Part shown: positions 21,812-28,938 of the stretch, in pieces
Numbering within the stretch: the stretch's first letter is position 1
How the letters are laid out: the number at the start of each line of letters is the position of its first letter
Assembly: GCA_008931825.1 (NCBI GenBank)
Contig: QXVZ01023656.1
Location: 1-28,938, forward strand
Length of the DNA: 28,938 nt
Reading direction: 5' to 3'
Source of the DNA: Phallusia fumigata
Lineage: Eukaryota; Chordata; Ascidiacea; Phlebobranchia; Ascidiidae
Program-made: the position numbers and the translations under genes
Notes under the pieces: generated by a model
What the model saw: the letters and a program-made list of their open reading frames with translations, nothing else
Told to the model about the DNA's origin: nothing
The model's database searches: none

Positions 21812-22400
21812 TTGCAGACAAATGCTTGACTGCAACTAAAATCTTGCCAAGAGAATGGCTTTGTGGCTGAGACAAAGAAAAGTGACCAAATATTTTGTAA
21901 AGGAATCACTTGTGAGCCATGGTGTACTGTGCTAATTAGCCCGATAGCTGGTTTTTGTACTTTGTGTAGTTAGTTTTTTGTTCGAGGTTCTTTTTTGTAG
22001 TAGCTGTGTGTCTTGTAGTTGTATACACATGGTGCATTGTTCACTGAAATACCCCTTTTCAAGTTCCGCTTTACACAGTTTAAAATGTTATGTTTAAATT
22101 TATCTGTTGCGTATGAAACTTAATGAAATCAGGGTAGATGATCAGTATGATAAATATGGCAAACAAGTGTAGAACTTGATGGCAAAGTGCTGCAACTATT
22201 GCAATCTAATGACTAAAAATTTGTAATTATTTGTTGTTGTTTTTAATTTCACACCATACATTCCACACATGCATGCACATTGTCCTACTGTTGGTGTAAA
22301 ATCTGACAATGTTTTGCTGATACATTTGTAGTAGATTCCTGTCACCGTATGTTTATTTTAAAGTGTGCTGGCACTGTTAGCAAATGCCAACTGACACATA

Positions 22401-22410
22401 TGTTTTTCAG
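22401..22410 (+). promoter_or_regulatory. Candidate trans-splice acceptor before RNase T2
   Basis: The pyrimidine-rich tgtttttcag ends 34 bp before the RNase T2 start codon. There is no AATAAA or ATTAAA between the FOP stop and this site. That is the layout expected for a downstream cistron in a tunicate operon, whose mRNA receives a spliced leader here. Confidence 0.5.
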
Positions 22411-22444
22411 TCAAGGCCACTGCAAGTAGTGAAAACTGTGCAAG

Positions 22445-24311
22445 ATGAAGTCGCACACGCAAACCTTATTGCAAATAATGTTTCTGATGGCTTTTATTTG
22501 CATGTTCGGAATTCTTCAACACAACACTAATCAGTGGGACTTCCTTATCTTCACTCAGCAGTGGCCCCAAGCCTCATGTGTTGACATTAATGTAAGAAAT
22601 CAAGGTTGTTCATTGTTCTTAATTTTGTGTATTTAATGTTTTTACCTCAGGCTAAAGGTGTTATTTGGTTATAGTACAAATATACAACAGAACATTGCAA
22701 AAGTATCATTAGCTGGAAATATTGTCACCTGTTCATAGTATGTTTAATTTTTTTAGAATACCCACAGAGAAACATGCTTCATGGCAAGAAAAGTAAAAAC
22801 TTGGACTATTCATGGAATTTGGCCAAGTAGAATTGGTGATGAAGGTCCATTTTATTGCAATAACTCTTATCCATTTAAGGAGACAGAAGTTGCGGTATGT
22901 TTATTTGCTTGTTGTAGTTATTAAAGTTTTTAGGTTTCTTATTCTGATTTTTTTGCATACTTAGAGCCTTGAACCAGAACTTACAACTTATTGGCCCAAC
23001 TTAATCATGGAAGATTCAAAGTCAAGTTTTTGGTAAGTGAGTGAAATCTTGTAATGGTATGAAAGTTATGCTGCTGTACAAGGTTAGTATATACCAGTGG
23101 ACAAAGGCAATGATTTTTTAACAAATTTTTTTTTCGAGTGAGGGGGTAAAACGATTAAATCCAAGCGGTCTGACACATGATCAAATTGCACAATGTACAC
23201 CTATTGGTTCATAACATCATTGTACCCTCTGTTATGCATTGTTTAATGAACGAAAAGATATTTATGTCCCTTGCCTCGCATGTGTTTGGTGTAAACCAGT
23301 CATAATGAATCCAGGAAATTTCTGGGGTGGCAGCATATACTTTTTATAATGGCTGCCACCCTAGAAATTTTCAGTGGGGTGGCCGCTATCCCAGGAATCG
23401 ACGCCTATACCGGTGGAAGGAGTAGTAAACAGATATTGTTAGGTTACGAATGTGAGAAAATAGACTAATTTTGAAGACATTTATGTTTGATATTTATTTT
23501 TGTGCCGCTCGATTAGACCCAACAAAATCTTTGTTTTACAGGAAGCATGAATGGGTAAAACATGGAACATGTGCAATGTCCGTGCCAGCCATGGATACAG
23601 AATACAAGTATTTTGCCCAAGGACTCAAGTTAAACAGGATCTTCGATTTTAAAACGTAAGTCAATCAACTCAGCTAAAACCGCTGTCTGACAGAAATTCC
23701 TGTTGTTTTTAGAATTCTTGCCAAACAAAATATAGTACCATCAACTTCGACATACAAGGTAAGCGTTTGCATGTTTGACGAATGAACCATTTTGAAACAT
23801 ATTGGTTGTTGTACTTTCAGTTTAGCGACATCAAAAATGCCATCCAATCAACAACCAACACTCAAATGAAAATACAGTGCATCTATTCAGAGGTGTGTGT
23901 GCTATATATATACATATACATATAGATTCAGAATATCAAAGATTTTTCGATTGCTGAGCAACTTGTAAAAAGTGATCTGTTTTGGTGTTTTACTTCTATC
24001 TTATCTATTTAGTGCGATTGTTAACATGTTTTTGACATGTGTTCCAACCATACTGCTAAGTATAGTCATAATGAATTTTCTCGTACCAATTAATTTTAAC
24101 TGTGGGATTGCAGGACAGGCAAGAACAAGCCATAATCCAGGTCGAAATTTGCCTAAAAAAGGATTTTACTCCGATCGACTGCGTTCGTACTCGACGAGTA
24201 AAACACTTGAAGTTCCGACCCGCCTGGGACGATATTCCATATAACCCCAGCTTCGAAGATTGCTCCGAATCAATTCCTGTGCAATACCTGCCTTTGCAAT
24301 ACAACGTCTAA
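22445..24311 (+). CDS. RNASET2: Secreted ribonuclease T2, 7 exons
   Basis: Coding exons: 22445-22591, 22757-22894, 22965-23032, 23542-23655, 23713-23758, 23821-23892, 24114-24311. All borders are GT/AG with consistent phases, giving 260 aa. A hydrophobic N-terminus (LLQIMFLMAFICMFGILQ) is a signal peptide. Both RNase T2 active-site blocks are complete: CAS I as WTIHGIWPS (catalytic His) in exon 2, and CAS II as FWKHEWVKHGTC (Trp-Lys-His-Glu and His) across exons 3-4. Cysteines around them, and near the C-terminus (DFTPIDC, FEDCSE), fit the family disulfides. A CNNS site could be N-glycosylated. T2 enzymes cut single-stranded RNA through 2',3'-cyclic phosphate and act in lysosomes or outside the cell. 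No key residue is missing, so activity is expected. It sits downstream of FOP in the same orientation, as a possible operon partner. Confidence 0.95.
23314..23372. repeat. Inverted repeat in RNase T2 intron 3
   Basis: Arms 23314-23334 and 23352-23372 (core ctggggtggcagc against gctgccaccctag) pair over about 19 of 21 positions around a 17-base loop. A similar ggggtggccgc follows at 23376. It resembles the sub-terminal part of a small MITE, but ends and target-site duplications could not be fixed. Confidence 0.6.
23893..23925. repeat. GT/AT microsatellite
   Basis: A short gtgtgtgt run followed by alternating tatatata and catata units, directly at the start of RNase T2 intron 6; the donor GTGTGT is part of the repeat. 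Confidence 0.8.
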
Positions 24312-24968
24312 AAGTTCAGTGTTTTCCATTCAAAATCTCTTGCCGATACTTTGCTGGTTTTGTCTCTAACACCAGGCACGCTTTGTGCTCTATGTCCGTA
24401 CTGGCTTTGTAAAAACTCATTTACTCGTGTTTACCCTCCAATCCTGTTCCCGCTGCAACTGTTAATACGAATCGACTTTTCAACGCTAGAGGGAAGACAG
24501 GGTGATTTTGTAATGCTACTGTAAGTTTTGGACAAATTTTCAATGTCACGGTAATGAGAGGGCCTAAGCTGCAAGTGATCGGTTTAGCCGAATCGGTTTA
24601 GTGTTGACGTTCATCCCCGGGGTATTATTGCGTTGTACCTTTATAATATAACAGTAGATTTTTATTTCTGACCGTTTAGAATATCACGCTTTGTACTAAA
24701 AAATTCGCAAACTACAAAGGCGTTTGTAGATTCTAGCGTCGTAAATTAGACTTGTTTGAGCAGCTGTTAATCATTTGACGACATTCGGTAGAATTTACTC
24801 GACCACACAACGTTTAGGTTTGATGCTGGGCCAAAGCTGGCGATGCTTGCTACCAAGTATTTGAAAACCAGCGTGGCCCAACTTACCCTACCATAATACT
24901 AAGCGATTTTATATTTGTAATGATTGTGTTCGGACTGAGTCACTGAGCGTACCTGCTGTATGGCAAGA

Positions 24969-25199
24969 CCACATGTTACTTCCTTTTCTCAGGGTTTGCC
25001 TTACTGCAATCTACAAATAACGTTAACATAGTGTAGCAATACACAAACACAATTAACGTACATGGCTTTGAAATGTATACTGTNCCACATGTTACTTCCT
25101 TTTCTCAGGGTTTGCCTTACTGCAATCTACAAATAACGTTAACATAGTGTAGCAATACACAAACACAATTAACGTACATGGCTTTGAAATGTATACTGT
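24969..25199. repeat. Exact 115-bp duplication around an N (assembly join)
   Basis: 24969-25083 and 25085-25199 appear identical base for base and are separated only by the N at 25084. Abutting perfect copies across a gap character are what an uncollapsed overlap between two contig ends looks like. The true sequence probably has one copy. Confidence 0.92.
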
Positions 25200-26381
25200 G
25201 AAACGTAATGTGTCTGTTTATGCTGCATTATTTTTTTTGCAGAACACCATTTTATGTTAATTTGCGTTGAGCTGTTATCTAGTTGATTTTGCTGTCTTTA
25301 TAATGCCTCAGTTGCGAAGATGCATAAAAATTATATTTTGTTGTTGTTTTCAGTTGGAAATGTTGCTCATGATCGTGTTACTAAGCCAAAATGAATTTTA
25401 CTTTCGATCTAATACTTCCGAAATACTTAAGTGTGTGTGGCATAACATTTTTCGGTTATTGCAAAATGTTTCACAGTTCAATGTCACTGGTGACATTATC
25501 AGTTATACTGTGTATATTTTACTCCCAAGTGCATGCCTAAGCCGAAATGAGCTGTGTGTTTGTAGTTTGCTAAATTTTATGTTGTTTTCTGTCCATGACG
25601 ATTCTACCAAAAACAGTACCAAAAACTACCGAATTATTGACAAAGCGCTACTGCAACACTCTTCACTATTCATGGTTTATTGATGTCAAACTCTTTGGAC
25701 ACAGTGCTTTTGAATTGCTCGTTTTTCGTACAATTGCTGCTTTGAATTCGTGCCCTAAAGCAATGTAGTGCTGCTTTTGGTCCAGCGACACCGTATTTAG
25801 TGTGCGCGTTATCACAAAAAGTAGCAATCGTCAAGAACTGTTTGACCAACAATTATGCCACGAATTCACAACAGCAACTGGTTGGCAAATAAAACATCCC
25901 ATGCATATCCGTCACATGATATCCCAGCGATCAGGTCTGTTGTTCAGGCCAAAACAAGTCCGTGTTTGCGTCAACTTCCTGGAAGGATTCTTTACCAACA
26001 GCTTTGGACTAAAGTGTGCTTCCAGCTTCCCGTGACAGTCTAGCAGCGCCAAAATCGAACTTTGTGACGGATGTTGTGCAAAAGTGCGTGTCAGATTTGT
26101 TGCTTATCTTCGGCCGCATATGATTTGTAATGCTATAACGCGCATTTTGTTTTAAGCTTCACAAAATAGTACATTGTTGCGTACAATGCGTTAGGTTGGC
26201 GAGTACTTGAAGTTCAAGCTGTCCAGTTGTACATTTACATTTAAATCTGCACCGCGTATACCTGACTATACCAAACTACACAGTTGGACAACCGCTGTTT
26301 TCATAGCAATTGCCTTGTGCTATCACCCGTGTGATACTCATAAAGAGTCATGTAAACGCATGCAAACTGTACTTAAATGTT

Positions 26382-26486
26382 TCTGGCATTCACTTTTACC
26401 TACCAACAAAAACTTCGCCGTTGTTAAAAGGCGNTCTGGCATTCACTTTTACCTACCAACAAAAACTTCGCCGTTGTTAAAAGGCG
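26382..26486. repeat. Exact 52-bp duplication around an N (assembly join)
   Basis: 26382-26433 and 26435-26486 are identical and flank the N at 26434. As at 25084, this is best read as an overlap left unmerged when contigs were joined. Confidence 0.92.
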
Positions 26487-27074
26487 AACGAAAAGCGTAT
26501 TGTTATTGCCACAGTACTTCAGTGTTTTGCATGGGGAAATTTCGTGACCTGTATATATTTGTGGAGTCTGTATGTTTTGGAAAGAGTTTGTTAACTGTGT
26601 GGTGTTTTATCGCGTTTGTGGGAAGCGTAACAACACGAACCAATACACAAGCGTTAAATACAGTGGCGTGGTGCAAGAGGTCACTATTCAGGTATGTAAT
26701 CAGTGTACCAAAAGTGTGTTAATTTATTTCATTCAAGACAATTAAACATGTTTGCATCATTTTTGTGTAACTGTGATGGGGCAGAAACGAAGTGGTGCCA
26801 AAGTTCCCAACCGTGACATTACATAGCAGAGCGTTTATCCAAAATGAGCAATTTCGCTTAGCGAGGCAAACTTTCTGTGGGCCGAATGTGCAATTTCATG
26901 TCTAAGCCGTGAAATGTCAGTTTTGACAAAACTCGGCAGTTTTTCTGACCTTTGCCCAATTACAATTTACTTCCTGCTTCGTGTCACAGTTTGTGTGCTG
27001 AAATACATCAGAAGCGCTTTTATAAAAAGATCGATGCAGTGCACTGTATCTTAAACTTTGGTTATTGTCTAAAC

Positions 27075-27314
27075 CAGTGCTTCTTAACCTTATTATCCTC
27101 ATCACCAATTTCTTTCCAGACCCAGGTTTCATTTTGCAAAATCTAATTTATCTATTTTGCTACTTCAGCAATACTCAACAAAAACAATGTGCTATGTTCA
27201 TCTCTGTGCGAGGTCACCCACAGAACCATTGGTTTGAGGCAGATTTCTCAGCCAGGGGGCCATGTAGGCCACAAAATTTTACTGGGTCACCTTGAAAAAG
27301 GTTGAGAAACACTG
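27075..27314. mobile_element. hAT-type MITE, 240 bp
   Basis: The left terminus CAGTGCTTCTTAACCTT and the right terminus AAGGTTGAGAAACACTG are imperfect inverted repeats of the hAT CAGTG type. Flanks gtctaaac (27067-27074) and gtccaagc (27315-27322) agree at 6 of 8 positions, fitting an aged 8-bp target duplication as hAT elements make. There is no transposase frame, so it is non-autonomous. It lies just 3' of INTS7. Confidence 0.78.
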
Positions 27315-27406
27315 GTCCAAGCAAAAGCGTCCAGAAACACACATTCGTTAAGGCAGCATAAGTTCATTAACGCTCACAAGGTACAAAACCGCCGTTGGTT
27401 TCACTC

Positions 27407-28750
27407 TTACGGCAACGGTGTACGCGACTGTTCGCGAAGTGACATCAAGGACACAAACTGGTTGGAAGGCTCCGAAACCTGTGAAGCTTGCTGCTGCTGC
27501 TGCTGTTGTTGTTGGATTCTTACACTGTCATCGTAAGCCTTAACCAGAATATTTTCTTTTGGTCCGGTTTTCCACCATACCCCATCGCTGTCCTTGACAC
27601 CAGCCTCAACCACAACTGTGTACAAGCCTGTAAGGAGGTGATATGAATTTGGCAATTCGGTTTACGTATGTCTATGGGGCGGTCTAAAATTATAAGCCCT
27701 TGTGATATAGCAAAAGGTTAAGGTGAAATCTGTTAGCTAGGACTGAAAAAAGGTCCGTTAGCAAACCAAAGCTTCATTTCATATCTGCATGAGAGGATGC
27801 AAGCCGGTATTCGTGGAAGACATTTTCTACGTTTCGACAAACGCTGTTGTCATTATCAGGATTGAGTCGGAATTTTTTTTTGCACAAGTACAAGCTTGTA
27901 TTTTCTTGTTGAGACTATTTATGTGATTTGTGGACTTAAAAATCTTTTCACATCGTTTGACGATGCTTCCGCATTCGGAAGTTAAAGCGGTGTTCAGTTT
28001 AACATTACACCATTGTGACAGCAGCATTACAAATGTAAAACAGAGGTATTAGTTTCGACATTTTGTAGTTTGTTTTGTTTCTAATGGGAACTATATGTTC
28101 ATTAGAAGAGTGCCATTTAAAATAGATTTGAACCACTGGTTGGATACAAAATATATCATTTTTGGTCAGGTTTGTTTTGTACATTTTGGCGTTATATTGT
28201 TTTTTCCTTCAGGCCACTTTTTTTTGACATCCATTGTTTGACGCTAACAAAGCCGAAATAAGGTTACAAACAAACAAGAAAATGACATATTGGTACAAAC
28301 CTGCAACGGGGAAGCTGATAACAAACTGAGTGCTGAAATAATCGTTGTGCGGTTCCACGATTTGTTCAAGGTCACCTTCAGCGCCAGATATCTGAAAGAA
28401 CACAAACTTGGCCGTAATATACAGAAATTCCGACATTTAGATATAGAATCGCAAAAACAAATGCGAAAAGCGTGTATGGATTTGAAAAAAAAGAAAATTC
28501 TCACCTTTGTGATGTTGACTTTTGCTGGGGCTTGATTCGATTTGGCGACGACCAGCTTCACTCGGCTAACCTCTCTAAACTTGCTGCGCCCCTCCTTTCG
28601 CTCGTCGTCGCGCACATTCATGATGACGTCATCGTCTTGTGACGTGGCTGACGTGTGTTGGACGACGCCCTCGACCTTGAGCGCGAGACGTTGGTTGATC
28701 TCCACAGTCACGGGTGCTTTGTTGAATCGCTGACCAGGCGAAATAGCAAG
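27407..28750 (-). CDS. INTS7: Integrator complex subunit 7, C-terminal exons (partial)
   Basis: Three coding exons on the minus strand: 28505-28750, 28301-28391 and 27407-27627. Phases are consistent and the stop is TAA. The exons read NQRLALKVEGVVQHTSA, then VEPHNDYFSTQFVISFPVAG, then LYTVVVEAGVKDSDGVWWKT and GPKENILVKA. These match the conserved C-terminus of animal INTS7, including its glutamine-rich tail after RIQ. INTS7 is a helical-repeat core subunit of the nuclear Integrator complex, which cleaves snRNA and promoter-proximal nascent transcripts. The first exon here follows a pyrimidine-rich acceptor (tttttttgtag). The rest of the gene lies beyond 28938, so most of the protein is missing from the window rather than lost. 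Confidence 0.9.
27488..27514 (-). repeat. Polyglutamine codon run in INTS7
   Basis: Nine Gln codons on the minus strand, CAA x3, CAG x5, CAA x1. The vertebrate orthologue has Gln-rich sequence at the same place. CAA interruptions reduce slippage compared with a pure CAG tract. Confidence 0.9.
27829..27860 (-). other. Hammerhead-like stem-loop, retroelement-type motif
   Basis: On the minus strand CTGATAAT is followed by stem GACAA/TTGTC and then GAAAC. This resembles the catalytic core order of a hammerhead (CUGANGA, stem II, GAAAC), but the first box is off consensus. Similar TGATAATGAC...GTCGAAACGT strings occur at the ends of some retroelements. It lies inside INTS7's last intron. Ribozyme activity is doubtful. 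Confidence 0.3.
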
Positions 28751-28938
28751 CTACAAAAAAAACGTTTGTAGCTGTCACGATTAACTGGAAAAAATATGCC
28801 CGAAAACCCGTAAGGATTTACAATCTTTCAAAACCTCATGGACAAAAGGCGTGATAAAAGTTAGTTTTGGCGCATGCAAATTGTTTTTGATTTACACTGT
28901 TTAAAATCTATCCTGCAGCAATTTTTGTTCAAAAACAT

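Larger units (their letters stand above)
24312..27074. other. Gene-poor stretch between RNase T2 and INTS7
   Basis: No convincing gene is seen. The frames at 25267-25683 and 26207-26722 lack recognisable features, and the latter runs across an assembly duplication. No clear AATAAA for RNase T2 was found in the first ~300 bp after its stop. A minus-strand AATAAA (tttatt at 26723-26728) could end the INTS7 transcript. Confidence 0.45.

Noticed and set aside
24056-24304. 82-codon minus-strand frame over the last RNase T2 exon
   Set aside because: Antisense shadow of a confirmed plus-strand exon.
25267-25683. 138-codon plus-strand open frame
   Set aside because: AT-rich chance frame with no recognisable domain, no splice context and no neighbouring supportive exon.
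26207-26722. 171-codon plus-strand open frame
   Set aside because: It runs through the N at 26434 and both copies of the exact 52-bp assembly duplication, and the translation shows no family features. It is an artefact of the join.
28244-28711. 155-codon minus-strand frame read as one exon
   Set aside because: It combines true INTS7 exon sequence (28505-28711) with intron sequence; conserved residues and splice sites show the exon ends at 28505.
1-28938. CRISPR arrays, bacterial operons, phage or integron features
   Set aside because: No regularly spaced repeats or prokaryotic genes are present; the introns, tRNA class II genes and claudin, INTS7 and FOP homologues mark it as animal nuclear DNA.

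Overview
The window looks like nuclear DNA of an invertebrate chordate, most probably a Ciona-like ascidian. It is AT-rich and compact, with genes on both strands split by mostly short GT..AG introns. It carries claudin exons with the chordate signature, and a FOP/CEP43 gene beside an RNase T2 gene, a pairing also found on human chromosome 6q27. Candidate trans-splice acceptors lie just before two start codons. The species is an inference from gene content; no name can be proved from the sequence alone.

Layout. 1-1157: near-duplicate ~305-bp blocks downstream of the first gene. 1158-1958 (-): intronless four-TM protein resembling the MS4A/CD20 group. 2851-10992 (+): twelve-exon gene for a membrane-anchored armadillo/HEAT-like protein I could not name. 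11000-12900: convergent 3' regions. 12915-19043 (-): a claudin locus whose exons are arrayed as at least three exon 1 variants, two exon 2 variants, two exon 3 variants and a single exon 4. 17010-17380: a small segment between two Ns that carries two tRNA-like genes. 20837-21811 (+): intronless FOP/CEP43. 22445-24311 (+): seven-exon secreted RNase T2. 24312-27400: no convincing gene, two assembly duplications and a hAT-type MITE. 27407-28750 (-): the last three coding exons of INTS7, which runs off the right edge.

The most interesting object is the claudin locus. Its exon order (1,1,1,2,2,3,3,4), intact splice sites, shared phases and intact reading frames suggest alternative, mutually exclusive splicing. 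That would swap the first extracellular loop (exon 1), TM2 with the start of TM3 (exon 2), and the second extracellular loop (exon 3) onto one constant C-terminus ending EYV. FOP and RNase T2 may form an operon: no AATAAA lies between them and a strong acceptor precedes the RNase start codon.

Caution on assembly: seven Ns occur. Those at 25084 and 26434 are flanked by exact duplicates, so they are uncollapsed contig joins. The N at 17009 cuts a claudin exon, and the N at 308 sits at the edge of a diverged duplicate. The N at 3995 lies inside an open coding exon and looks like a single ambiguous base.
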